64,000 bases of DNA, taken from the NCBI RefSeq assembly GCF_030813715.1, contig NZ_JAUSUZ010000001.1, forward strand, positions 5,642,001-5,706,000, written 5' to 3'. The position numbers and the translations under genes are program-made. The notes under the pieces were generated by a model. It did not search any database. It saw only the letters and a list, made by a program, of their open reading frames with translations, and had not been told where the DNA came from. This document shows, one piece after another, positions 34,441-42,590 of the stretch. Every line of letters starts with the position of its first letter. Within the stretch, counting starts at the first letter, position 1. Origin of the DNA: Catenuloplanes indicus (GTDB lineage Bacteria > Actinomycetota > Actinomycetes > Mycobacteriales > Micromonosporaceae).

Positions 34441-36231
34441 TCATTTGCCGGCGACCTTGCGGACGGTCTGCCGGGCGAGGCGCAGTGGCGCGGTGACCGC
34501 CCGGCCGACCATGAAGCTGCGCGAGTTCTGGTATCGGTGCAGGTGACGCTCGTGCTCCCGGTTCGAGGTGCGCACCCGCTCCTCCCACCAGGCGACCTCG
34601 TCGCGCGCCTCGGCCAGCTGCGCGGCCAGCCGGTCCATCGCGCCGGTCATCGCGCGCCAGTCGCGGGCGGCCAGCGCGGTGTGCCGGGCGGTGACCGTGC
34701 CCAGCTCGCAGCGCAGCTCCTGCTCGGCCTGTTCGGGCAGCAGCCAGCGGGCGGCCTGGATCTCGCACTCCAGCGCCACGGCGCCGCGCGCGGCCTCCCG
34801 GGTCAGCGGGCGGCCGGCCGCGGCGGACAGCGACACGGTCAGGCTGTCCACGTCCAGGCTGGCCGGCCACGGGTGCGGCAGCCCGGTGGTGAGCAGCGTG
34901 ACCGCGAGCCCGCGCAGCGCCCGGGCCAGCACCTCGTCCACCGGGATCGGCGCGGACAGGTGCCAGGACGGGTCCAGCAGCTCGTGCCGTACCCCGTCGG
35001 TGAGCACGTTGTCGCAGGTGGCGAACGCGAGGTGGCCGCTCGGCGGCGCGGCGGCCAGCCAGTCCGCGTAGCCGCGCAGCAGCCGGCGGACCGTGGGCAG
35101 GTCGTGCTCCGCGCACGCGGCCAGCAGCAGTTCCTCCAGCAGCCGGTCCGGCGCGACCCGGCCGGTGAGCAGCTCCGGCATGCGGGTGACCCGGCCGACC
35201 AGGCGCAGCGCGGCGCCGGAGTCGGAGAGCAGGCGGCGCGACCACTGGCCGTCGTCCGCGCGCTCGTAGGCGACCGCGGTGTCCCAGTGCGCGGCGTGTG
35301 CGCCACCGGCGATGAACGCGGGCGGCAGCGGCTCGCGCGGGCAGACCGGCTGCCGTCCGGCCGCGACCACCCAGGCCGGTGCCAGCTGCGCGCCGGTCCC
35401 GGCGCGCAGCGCGGCCCCGGCCAGCCGGCGCGGATCGTCCAGCAGCGGCCGGCGGCGGGTGGCGGCGCCGAACGCGGCCGCGGCCTCCGCGGCCAGCAGC
35501 GGCACCGTGCCGGAGGCGGCGTCCAGCTCGGGCGTACGGGCCAGCACGGTCGGCCGGGCCGGATCCGCGAACGCCGCATAGCTCGGTGCCACGTGCAGCC
35601 CGGCCTCGCGCAGCCGTGCCACCAGCGCGCTGTGCCCGACCGGTTCGGCCGGGTCCGGCGCGGGCAGCCCACCGGCCGCGGTCAGCCGGTGCACGCCGAG
35701 CGGGTTCTCCACGCCGAGCAGCAGCACGCCGGCACCGGCGACCGCGCCGATCAGCCGGTCCAGCGCGGCCTGCCAGGTCAGCCGGGTGCCGTCCGGGCCG
35801 TGCAGCCGGGCCAGGCCGCCGAGCGCCAGCACCAGGTCGTGGCCGGCGTCCGGCGCGAACGCGTCCAGGCTGCCGCAGAGCACCCGGACGCGCGGGTTGC
35901 GCTCGTGCCGGCGGGCCAGCGCCTGCGCGTCCGCATGCGAGCGGACCAGGCAGGTCACGGCCGCGCACCGGTCGGCGAGCGCGTCGGTCAGCGCGGTGGT
36001 GTGCGGGCCGGCCAGCAGCACCCGCGTCTCCGCACCCGCATACGCACCGGCCAGCAGTTCCAGCGCGGCGCCACCGGCCGCGTGCTCGGCATCGGAGCAG
36101 GCCATCGCCTCGCCGCCGATCAGCTTCACGGTTGAGCCCTTTTCCACCGGGTCCACCCCGGCCGGAGACTTGTGCCAGGCGTTGCGCTGACCCGGTTGGG
36201 AATCGCTCATCGATTGATCAAGATCTGACAC
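34441..36231 (-). CDS. Large methyltransferase-like protein of the glycan module (copy B)
   Basis: 596 residues from GTG 36231 (GAGGG upstream; ATG 36210 is an alternative). Paralogue of the protein at 24120-25985. Rossmann-like region ETRVLLAGPHTTALTDALADRCAAVTCLVRSH, then HDLVLALGGLARL and GVLLLGVENPLGVH; a large unassigned middle with LAPAWVVAAGRQPV and LPHPWP; and a C-terminal coiled segment (AQLAEARDEVAWWEERVRTSNREHERHL) followed by NSRSFMVGRAVTAPLRLARQTVRK, a tail type common at the ends of actinobacterial glycan methyl- and glycosyltransferases. Cotranscribed with its glycosyltransferase partner and upstream of pseH. Confidence 0.6.
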   Translation of the reverse strand: MSDLDQSMSDSQPGQRNAWHKSPAGVDPVEKGSTVKLIGGEAMACSDAEHAAGGAALELLAGAYAGAETRVLLAGPHTTALTDALADRCAAVTCLVRSHADAQALARRHERNPRVRVLCGSLDAFAPDAGHDLVLALGGLARLHGPDGTRLTWQAALDRLIGAVAGAGVLLLGVENPLGVHRLTAAGGLPAPDPAEPVGHSALVARLREAGLHVAPSYAAFADPARPTVLARTPELDAASGTVPLLAAEAAAAFGAATRRRPLLDDPRRLAGAALRAGTGAQLAPAWVVAAGRQPVCPREPLPPAFIAGGAHAAHWDTAVAYERADDGQWSRRLLSDSGAALRLVGRVTRMPELLTGRVAPDRLLEELLLAACAEHDLPTVRRLLRGYADWLAAAPPSGHLAFATCDNVLTDGVRHELLDPSWHLSAPIPVDEVLARALRGLAVTLLTTGLPHPWPASLDVDSLTVSLSAAAGRPLTREAARGAVALECEIQAARWLLPEQAEQELRCELGTVTARHTALAARDWRAMTGAMDRLAAQLAEARDEVAWWEERVRTSNREHERHLHRYQNSRSFMVGRAVTAPLRLARQTVRKVAGK

Positions 36232-37141
36232 GGGCCGCCCTCGGATCCGGCGTCGACTGTGCGGGGGTGGGGACGTCCTGCGGCCAGCCGAGCAGGTCGC
36301 GCAGTTCCTCGGGGCCGGCCAGGTGATCGAGCCCGAGCTCGGTGCGGGCCGCCTCGCGCGCGGTCCGCGGGTCGATCTGCTCGCCGTGCAGCGCGGCCCA
36401 CTGGCGGCGCACCCGGGCGTGGCCGCCGTACCGGAGGTCCTCGCCGGTGAGCGTCATCGGGTCGCCGTAGACAGCGGGTTCGCAGCCGGCCGCGATGCCG
36501 TGGAAGATCGCGGTGGACAGCCGGTTGGACGCGACCCGGCGGTGTCCGCGCAGCTCGGCGAGCTGCCGGTCGAGGAACTGCGGGTCGGTGCCGCGCCACC
36601 TCAGCCCGCGGCGGCCGTGGCAGATGACCCGGAAACCGGCCCGCTCGTAGCGGGCGCGTACCCGCCGGTCGTCGTGGTCCTGCCAGTACAGACAGACCGT
36701 GACCGGCTCGGTCTCCACCGACCGGATCGTGTCGATCAGCGCGTCGTGGTCGCCGCGGACCGTCTGCTTCTCCCAGCCGTGGAACGGGTACCAGATCGTG
36801 CCGGTCCGCCGCATGTCGGCCGGTCCGGGCACGGTCAGCGCCGGTGGGGCCAGCCGGGGCCGTTCCGCCGCCAGCACCCGTTCCGCGTGCGCGAGCAGGT
36901 ATGCGAACGGTGCGCCGATCACCACGGCCGGCCGCCCGGCCAGCCGCGCCCGCCGAGCCGTGGCCTCCGACCAGGCGAACGTGGGCCGCCCGGCGACCAG
37001 CCGGGTGCCCTCGCCCAGGCCGTCGCCGATGTTCCACCCGTGCTGCAGGTAGCCGGCGATCCGCGGTGGGTTCGCGTCGTCCAGCCCGCAGTACCGGGCC
37101 AGCACGTGCGCGTGGCCGTAGAAGTGGTTCGCGTGGTGCAT
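36218..37141 (-). CDS. Putative nonulosonic-acid-type glycosyltransferase (copy B)
   Basis: 307 residues; ATG 37141 overlaps the pseC stop (ATGA). Strongly similar to copy A along its length: MHHANHFYGHAHVLARYCGL, GYLQHGWNIGDGL, FAWSEATARRARLAG, GTIWYPFHGWEKQTV, TVCLYWQDHDDRRVRARYERAGFRVICHG and VASNRLSTAIFHGIAAGCEPAVYGDPM. It has an extra ~30-residue loop before GTIWYPF and a short extra tail. Translational coupling to PseC strengthens the link to pseudaminic acid. Confidence 0.5.
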   Translation of the reverse strand: MHHANHFYGHAHVLARYCGLDDANPPRIAGYLQHGWNIGDGLGEGTRLVAGRPTFAWSEATARRARLAGRPAVVIGAPFAYLLAHAERVLAAERPRLAPPALTVPGPADMRRTGTIWYPFHGWEKQTVRGDHDALIDTIRSVETEPVTVCLYWQDHDDRRVRARYERAGFRVICHGRRGLRWRGTDPQFLDRQLAELRGHRRVASNRLSTAIFHGIAAGCEPAVYGDPMTLTGEDLRYGGHARVRRQWAALHGEQIDPRTAREAARTELGLDHLAGPEELRDLLGWPQDVPTPAQSTPDPRAARVRS

Positions 37142-38265
37142 CAGCCCAGGACGGCCCGCAGCGCCTCGACGGCCCGCTCCTGGTCGGCGTCCGTGAGATC
37201 GGTGAAGAGCGGCAGCGACAGCTGCTCGTCGTAGAACCGTTCCGCGGCCGGGCACATCCCGCGCCGGTAGCCGAGGTCGGCGAAGACCGGGTGCAGGTGC
37301 ACCGGCAGGTAGTTGACCTGCACGCCGATCCCGGCGGCGCGCATCCGGTCGTAGACCTCCCGGCGGCGGCCGTCCGCGATCCGCACCGGGTAGAGGTGCC
37401 ACATCGGGTCGGTCCAGGCGCGCTGCACCGGCAGGCCCAGCCCGGGCACGCCGGCCAGCATCTCGTTGTAGCGGGCGACCAGCCGGGCGCGGGCCGTCTT
37501 GAACTGGCCGAGCCGGCGCAGCTGACTGAGGCCGAGCGCGCAGAGCACGTCCGGCAGCCGGTAGTTCAGGCCGAACGAGTGCACCTCCTGGTGCCAGCCG
37601 CCCTCGTCCGGCGCGCGCAGGTGCTCCCGGTCGCGGACCATGCCCTGGTTGGCGAAGCGCCGGGCCCGGCCGAGCACCGCCGGGTCGGTGGCCGCGACCG
37701 CGCCGCCCTCGCCGGTGGTCAGGTTCTTGGTCGGGAAGAAGGACAGCGTGGTGACGTCCGCCAGTGCGCCGACCGGCACGCCGCGGTAGACCGAGCCGAT
37801 CGAGTGCGCGGCGTCGCCGATCAGCGTCGCGTCCGCGCGCCGGGCCACCTTGGTCAGCGCCTCGTACTCGGCCGGGTGGCCGGCGTAGTCGACCGCGGTG
37901 ATCGCCCTGGTCCGGGTGGTGACCGCGGCGTCCACCGCGGCCGCGTCCAGGTTCGCGGTCCCGTCCTCGACGTCCGCGAAGACGATCGTGGCACCGTGCA
38001 GCGCGGCCGTGGCCGCGGTGGCGGCGAACGTGATCGGCGTGGTGATCACCTCGTCGCCGGGCCGGACCCCGACCGCCGCGTATGCCGTGTGCAGCGCCGC
38101 GGTCCCGGACGTCACCGCCACGCAGCCGGTGCCGCCGAGGTGCGCGGTGAGCGCCGCCTCGAACGCGCCGACGGTCGGCCCGGTGGTGAGGAAGTCACCC
38201 CGGAGCGCGGCCGTGACCGCCGCGATGTCGTCGTCGTCGACGGACTGGCGTCCGTAGGGAAGCAT
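37141..38265 (-). CDS. pseC: UDP-4-amino-4,6-dideoxy-L-AltNAc transaminase
   Basis: 374 residues from ATG 38265, 2 bp after the pseB stop. DegT/DnrJ/EryC1 PLP aminotransferase: LPYGRQSVDDDDIAAVTAALRGDFLTTGPTV is the PseC-type start, VTSGTAALHTAY and GDAAHSIGS bind PLP, and the Schiff-base Lys is in SFFPTKNLTTGEGG. HPVFADLGYRRGMCPAAERFYDEQLSLPLF closes the active site. It aminates the 4-keto product of PseB using glutamate. Confidence 0.93.
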   Translation of the reverse strand: MLPYGRQSVDDDDIAAVTAALRGDFLTTGPTVGAFEAALTAHLGGTGCVAVTSGTAALHTAYAAVGVRPGDEVITTPITFAATAATAALHGATIVFADVEDGTANLDAAAVDAAVTTRTRAITAVDYAGHPAEYEALTKVARRADATLIGDAAHSIGSVYRGVPVGALADVTTLSFFPTKNLTTGEGGAVAATDPAVLGRARRFANQGMVRDREHLRAPDEGGWHQEVHSFGLNYRLPDVLCALGLSQLRRLGQFKTARARLVARYNEMLAGVPGLGLPVQRAWTDPMWHLYPVRIADGRRREVYDRMRAAGIGVQVNYLPVHLHPVFADLGYRRGMCPAAERFYDEQLSLPLFTDLTDADQERAVEALRAVLG

Positions 38266-38267
38266 CG

Positions 38268-39251
38268 TCAGGCACCTGTGCCGATCATGTCGCGCAGCTC
38301 GTCGATGGAGAGCCACAGGTCGTTGGTGTCGGAGCGGTAGACGAAGTCGTCCGCGACCGGCTCGGCGTCGGCCGGCGGGGTGTAGCCCCAGCTGGCGATG
38401 GTCGGCTGGACCACGTACCGGTCGGGCAGGCGCAGCGTCCGGGAGGCGTCGTCCAGCGAGATCATCTCTTCGTGCAGCTTCTCGCCCGGGCGGATGCCGA
38501 TCTCGTACGTGGAGACGTCCGGCGCGACCGCGTTGGCCAGGTCGAGGATGCGCATCGACGGGATCCGGGGCACGTACAGCTCGCCGCCGTTCATCATGTC
38601 GAACGAGGTGGAGACGAACCGGACGGCCTGGTCCAGCGTGATCCAGAAGCGGGTCATCCGCTTGTCCGTGATCGGCAGGCTGCGGCCCTCGGCGTGCAGC
38701 CGCCGGAAGAACGGGACCACCGAGCCGCGGCTGCCGACCACGTTGCCGTAGCGGACCACCGCGAACCGGGTCGGGTGGTTCGCCGCGTAGTGGTTCGCCG
38801 AGATGAAGATCTTGTCGGCGGTCAGCTTGGTGGCGCCGTACAGGTTGATCGGGCTGGACGCCTTGTCCGTGGAGAGCGCGACGACCTTCTTGACGCCGCA
38901 GTCGATCGCGGCCTCGACCACGTTCTGCGAGCCGTACACGTTGGTCCGGACGAACTCGAACGGGTTGTACTCCGCGGTGTCGACCTGCTTGAGTGCGGCC
39001 GCGTGCACCACGTGGTCGACGCCGTGCATCGCCCGGGTGAGCCGCTCCCGGTCGCGGACGTCGCCGATGAACCAGCGCAGCCGCGGGTCGTCGCCCATCA
39101 GCTGACGCGTCTCGTACTGCTTGAGCTCGTCGCGGGAGAACACCACGAGCCGCTTCGGGTTCAGGTGGTCGAGGGCGTAGCGCAGGAACGCCTTGCCCAG
39201 CGAGCCCGTACCCCCGGTGATCAGGATTGCCGACCCGGCCAGCACGCTCAC
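38268..39251 (-). CDS. pseB: UDP-GlcNAc 4,6-dehydratase (inverting)
   Basis: 327 residues from GTG 39251. Extended SDR: ILITGGTGSLGKAFLRYALDH (NADP), RDELKQYETRQLMGD, VVHAAALKQVDTAEYNPFEFVRTNVYGSQNVV, the catalytic STDKASSPINLYGATK (Asp/Lys and Tyr/Lys pairs) and GIRPGEKLHEEMIS, all hallmarks of PseB/FlaA1. First committed step of pseudaminic acid synthesis. First gene of the minus-strand operon pseB-pseC-gtB-mtB-pseH-pseI. Confidence 0.95.
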   Translation of the reverse strand: MSVLAGSAILITGGTGSLGKAFLRYALDHLNPKRLVVFSRDELKQYETRQLMGDDPRLRWFIGDVRDRERLTRAMHGVDHVVHAAALKQVDTAEYNPFEFVRTNVYGSQNVVEAAIDCGVKKVVALSTDKASSPINLYGATKLTADKIFISANHYAANHPTRFAVVRYGNVVGSRGSVVPFFRRLHAEGRSLPITDKRMTRFWITLDQAVRFVSTSFDMMNGGELYVPRIPSMRILDLANAVAPDVSTYEIGIRPGEKLHEEMISLDDASRTLRLPDRYVVQPTIASWGYTPPADAEPVADDFVYRSDTNDLWLSIDELRDMIGTGA

Positions 39252-39301
39252 GGTGAAAACCCCCTGGTACCTCGACTTTGCGGCGCTTTGCCACCCGACC
39301 T

Positions 39302-39324
39302 AACGACCAAGCATCTTGATCGTT
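39302..39324. promoter_or_regulatory. Candidate operator between pseB and the ACP gene
   Basis: AACGACCAAG (39302-39311), spacer CAT, CTTGATCGTT (39315-39324): a 10-bp inverted repeat with one mismatch, in a notably A/T-richer divergent region. It lies between the starts of the pseB operon and the ACP-FabG-ligase operon and could coordinate both. Confidence 0.45.
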
Positions 39325-39383
39325 CGTTGGACCGGAGGAAGAAAAGCAGCAGAACGCTAAAAATCGCCGCAAAGGAGTCTTCT

Positions 39384-39626
39384 TTGCCACCCCTGGACCG
39401 CCTGCGCGAGGTGTTTCGCGCGTCGCTCGAACTCCCGGCCGACGCCGAGGTCGACGACCTGGAGTACCGCGGCATCGAGAAATGGGACTCGCTCGCGCAC
39501 ATGGCGCTGGTCGCCGCGCTGGAGCAGGCCTTCGACGTCATGATCGACACGGAGGACGTGCTGGCGATCAGCTCGTTCACCGCGGCCCGCAAGGTGCTGG
39601 AGCGCCAGGGGGTCGACTTTGACTAG
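39384..39626 (+). CDS. Stand-alone acyl carrier protein
   Basis: 80 residues from TTG 39384, supported by AAAGGAG 6 bases upstream. ACP fold; the phosphopantetheine Ser is in EKWDSLAHMALVAALEQAF (DSL motif, about residue 36), followed by MIDTEDVLAISSFTAARKVLE. It is not a fatty-acid-synthase ACP by context: it overlaps a ketoreductase-like SDR and is followed by an AMP-forming ligase, so it likely carries the acyl group of a dedicated pathway, as ACPs do in some sugar-acylation loci. Confidence 0.9.
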   Translation: MPPLDRLREVFRASLELPADAEVDDLEYRGIEKWDSLAHMALVAALEQAFDVMIDTEDVLAISSFTAARKVLERQGVDFD

Positions 39627-40326
39627 CCGGGTCGCGCTGGTCACCGGCGCGTCCCGCGGCATCGGCCGGGCCGTCGCCACCCGCCTCGCCGCGGACGGCC
39701 ACACGCTCTGCTTACATGCCAGCAAAGCGGAGCACGTGGACTTCCCCGACGCGCTCGCGGTCGGCGGCGACGTCGCGGACGCGGGCGCGATGAAGGCGAT
39801 GGCCCGGGAGATCTTCACCGCGCACCGCCGCCTGGACGCCCTGGTGATCAACGCGGGTACGCACGACGCCGCCATGCTCGGCGCGATGCCGGCCGCGGCC
39901 GTGGACCGGCTGTTCGCGGTCAACGCGGCCGGTGCCGCGCACACGCTGCAGGCCTCGATCAGCCTGCTGCGCCGCGGCGACTCACCGGCCGTCGTGCTGG
40001 TCTCCTCCATCATGGGTACGGCCGGAGCCGCCGGTCAGGCCGTCTACGGCGCGACCAAGGCCGCGGTCGCCGGGCTGGCCCGCGCCGCCGCGAAGGAGCT
40101 CGGACCGCTCGGCATCCGGGTCAACGCGGTCGCGCCCGGCTTCGTCGACACGGACATGCTGGCCACGCTGGACGAGGCCGCGCGCAAGGAGCGGATCGCC
40201 GCCACCGCGCTCGGCCGGCTCGGCACCCCGGACGACGTCGCCGCGGCGGTCGCGTTCCTGCTCGGCCCGGACGCGGGTTTCATCACCGGCCAGGTGCTCG
40301 GCGTGGACGGCGGGCTGACGGTATGA
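39619..40326 (+). CDS. FabG-like SDR / 3-oxoacyl-ACP reductase
   Basis: 235 residues from TTG 39619, 8 bp before the end of the ACP gene, with AGGGGG upstream. Classical SDR with VTGASRGIGRAVATRLAADG, LVINAG, catalytic SSIMGTAGAAGQAVYGATKAAVAGLARAAAKEL and the FabG ending VAAAVAFLLGPDAGFITGQVLGVDGG. The ACP overlap argues for reduction of a 3-oxoacyl group on that ACP. A 16-nt stretch at 39705-39720 within it is identical to the dispersed repeat at 19478-19493. Confidence 0.88.
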   Translation: MTSRVALVTGASRGIGRAVATRLAADGHTLCLHASKAEHVDFPDALAVGGDVADAGAMKAMAREIFTAHRRLDALVINAGTHDAAMLGAMPAAAVDRLFAVNAAGAAHTLQASISLLRRGDSPAVVLVSSIMGTAGAAGQAVYGATKAAVAGLARAAAKELGPLGIRVNAVAPGFVDTDMLATLDEAARKERIAATALGRLGTPDDVAAAVAFLLGPDAGFITGQVLGVDGGLTV

Positions 40327-40360
40327 CGCGCACCCGACGCGGCACCGAGGGGGGACGGGC

Positions 40361-41827
40361 ATGAGGCTCACCGACGCGGACCGGCGGAGCGTGCCGGCCC
40401 AGGCCGCGGGCTCGGCCGCGACCGGGCTCGCCGACGCGGACGCGGTCACGCTGCCGCACCCGGGCGCCGCGCTGATCGACCCGATCGCCGGACGCGAGCT
40501 GAGCGGATCCGCGCTGGTCGCGGCCGTGGACGCGGCCGCGGACCGGTACGCGCAGCTGCCCGCCGGGCCGGTCTTCGCGCTGACCCGCACGGACATCGAC
40601 TCGGTGGTCCGCTACCTGGGCGCGGTGCAGGCCCGGCGGCCGGTCGCGCTGATCGACGCGGGGCTGCCCGCGGAGACGCTCGGCGACCTGATCGACCGCT
40701 ACCGGCCCGGCGTGATCACCGGCGTCGCGGACCGGACCCAGGATCGGCTCACCCGGTACGACGTGCGGGAATGCGACGTTCTGGGCCCACTGTGGGCGGG
40801 GCCCGGCGGCGCCGAGACGCACCCGGACCTGGCGCTGCTGCTGGCCACGTCCGGCTCGACCGGCAACCCGCGGCTGGTCCGGTTGTCCCGGCACGCGCTG
40901 TTCCGGAACGTGGCCTCGGTGGTCGCGGCGCTCGGCATCGACGCTACCGAGACCACGGTCACCAGCCTGCCGCTGTTCTACACGTACGGGCTGATGGTCC
41001 TGAACACGCATCTGGCGGCCGGCGGCACCGTGCTGCTCGACCCGCGCGGGCTGCTCGACGCCGGGTTCTGGCGCACCGCGGCGGACCGGCGGATCACGTC
41101 GCTGGCCACGGTGCCGTACCAGTGCGAGATGCTGCGCCGGATCGGGTTCGACCCGCAGACCGTGCCCACGCTGCGCACGCTCACCCAGGCGGGCGGACGG
41201 CTGCGCAGCGATCTGGTGGTCGACTTCAGCGCGCGCATGCGTACGGCCGGCGGTGAGTTGATCGTGATGTACGGCCAGACCGAGGCCGGCCGGATGGCCG
41301 TGCTCCCGCCGGGATTCCTGCCGGACGCAGCCGACTCGGCCGGTGCCGCGATCCCCGGCGGCGCGTTCCTGGTCGACTCGCCGGACGCGGACGGCACCGG
41401 CGAGATCGTCTACACCGGGCCGAACGTGATGATGGGGTACGCGGACTCCGCCGCCGACCTGGTCCGCGGCGACGACCTGGCCGGTGTGCTGCCGACCGGC
41501 GACGTCGGCCGGGTGGACGAGCGTGGCCTGCTGTTCCTCAGCGGCCGGATCAAGCGGTTCAGCAAGGTCTTCGGCGTCCGGCTCAACCTCGACGACGTGG
41601 AGCGGATGCTGGCCGGGCGGGGTCCGGTCGCGGCCGTCAGCGGCGACGACCGGATCGTGGTCTACGCCGAGGCGGCCGACGACGACCTGCGCACGGTCAT
41701 CCGGCACGACCTGGTCAAGCGCACCGGCCTGCACTCCACCGGCTTCGACGTCCGCGCGATCGACGCGCTCCCGCTGCTGCCCAACGGCAAGATCGACTAT
41801 CGGTCGCTGAGCGGTATGGAGCGGTAA
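40361..41827 (+). CDS. AMP-forming acyl ligase (ANL superfamily)
   Basis: 488 residues from ATG 40361, behind GAGGGGGGAC. Adenylate-forming enzyme with LALLLATSGSTGNPRLVRLS (P-loop), LPLFYTYGLMVLNTHLAAGG, ELIVMYGQTEAGRM, the hinge GDVGRVDERGLLFLSGRIKRFSKVFGVRLNLDDVE and the C-terminal catalytic Lys in LLPNGKIDY. Expected to load a carboxylic acid onto the ACP two genes upstream. The N-terminal ~50 residues are shorter than in acetyl-CoA-type synthetases. Last gene of the ACP operon. Confidence 0.88.
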   Translation: MRLTDADRRSVPAQAAGSAATGLADADAVTLPHPGAALIDPIAGRELSGSALVAAVDAAADRYAQLPAGPVFALTRTDIDSVVRYLGAVQARRPVALIDAGLPAETLGDLIDRYRPGVITGVADRTQDRLTRYDVRECDVLGPLWAGPGGAETHPDLALLLATSGSTGNPRLVRLSRHALFRNVASVVAALGIDATETTVTSLPLFYTYGLMVLNTHLAAGGTVLLDPRGLLDAGFWRTAADRRITSLATVPYQCEMLRRIGFDPQTVPTLRTLTQAGGRLRSDLVVDFSARMRTAGGELIVMYGQTEAGRMAVLPPGFLPDAADSAGAAIPGGAFLVDSPDADGTGEIVYTGPNVMMGYADSAADLVRGDDLAGVLPTGDVGRVDERGLLFLSGRIKRFSKVFGVRLNLDDVERMLAGRGPVAAVSGDDRIVVYAEAADDDLRTVIRHDLVKRTGLHSTGFDVRAIDALPLLPNGKIDYRSLSGMER

Positions 41828-41840
41828 ATCCGTTCTCCGG

Positions 41841-41871
41841 GAACCCCGTCGGCCCTCGGCCGGCGGGGTTC
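41841..41871 (+). terminator. Terminator of the ACP-FabG-ligase operon
   Basis: GAACCCCGTCGGCC (41841-41854), loop CTC, complement at 41858-41871 with one G-T pair; 13 bp after the stop. Confidence 0.7.
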
Positions 41872-42002
41872 TTCGCTGTCCGCGGCCGGCAACCCGGCGG
41901 GAACCGAGCGCTCACCGCATAGCACCAGGTCGATCTATCAAGGCGTGGCACACCCGGCCGAACTTGACCGGCGTAAGCAACGCCGACCGAAAGGCCGACT
42001 CC

Positions 42003-42479
42003 TTGCGCAAGCTGGTCCGTTCCGCCGCCCTGACCGCCGTCACCGCCGCCCTCGCCATCGGTGGCACCGCCACCACCGCGACCGCCGCCGTCACGCCGGC
42101 CACCACGCTGGAGGCCCAGGTCGTCACCGCCACCAACACCGCACGCGCCAAGGCCGGCTGCAAGAAGCTGATCATCTCCCCCGCCCTGACCAAAGCCGCC
42201 CGCGGCCACTCCTCCGACCAGGCCAAGCACGGCTACTTCTCCCACACCGGCCGCAACGGCTCCACCTTCACCGCCCGCGTCAAAGCCGCCGGCTACGCCC
42301 CCGCCGTCGGCGAGAACATCGCCTGGGGCTACGGCGACACCACCGGCGTCATGACCGGCTGGATGAACAGCCCCGGCCACCGCAAGAACATCCTCAACTG
42401 CAAAGCCATCAAGATCGGCGTCGGCGTCGCCCGCGACACCAAGGGCACCATCTACTGGACCCAGGAATTCGGCGGCTGA
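42003..42479 (+). CDS. Secreted CAP (SCP/PR1-like) domain protein
   Basis: 158 residues from TTG 42003 (AAAGG upstream); a TTG at 41964 would lengthen it by 13. Signal peptide RKLVRSAALTAVTAALAIGGTATTATAA. The CAP domain is complete: VVTATNTARAKAGCKKLIISPALTKAARGHSSDQAKHGYFSHTG, GENIAWGYGDTTGVMTGWMNSPGHRKNILN and YWTQEFGG, with the usual His/Glu cavity residues and two Cys. Small single-domain extracellular CAP proteins are abundant in actinomycetes; function unknown. Confidence 0.9.
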   Translation: MRKLVRSAALTAVTAALAIGGTATTATAAVTPATTLEAQVVTATNTARAKAGCKKLIISPALTKAARGHSSDQAKHGYFSHTGRNGSTFTARVKAAGYAPAVGENIAWGYGDTTGVMTGWMNSPGHRKNILNCKAIKIGVGVARDTKGTIYWTQEFGG

Positions 42480-42504
42480 CCACACACCTCCCTCACCCCC
42501 CGTT

Positions 42505-42546
42505 GATCAAGGGATCGGCATCCTCCGGGACGCCGATCCCTTGATC
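42505..42546. terminator. Bidirectional terminator, 15-bp perfect stem
   Basis: GATCAAGGGATCGGC (42505-42519), 12-nt loop, exact complement 42532-42546, between the CAP gene and the convergent phosphomutase gene. Confidence 0.75.
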
Positions 42547-42590
42547 TGTTTCCACGGCTCCGCTCGCGCGCCGAGCCGGCGGAATGTCCG

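Noticed and set aside
41945-42544. 199-codon frame rich in Arg/His/Pro over the CAP gene
   Set aside because: Shifted frame of the CAP gene; the CAP frame has a signal peptide and all family motifs.
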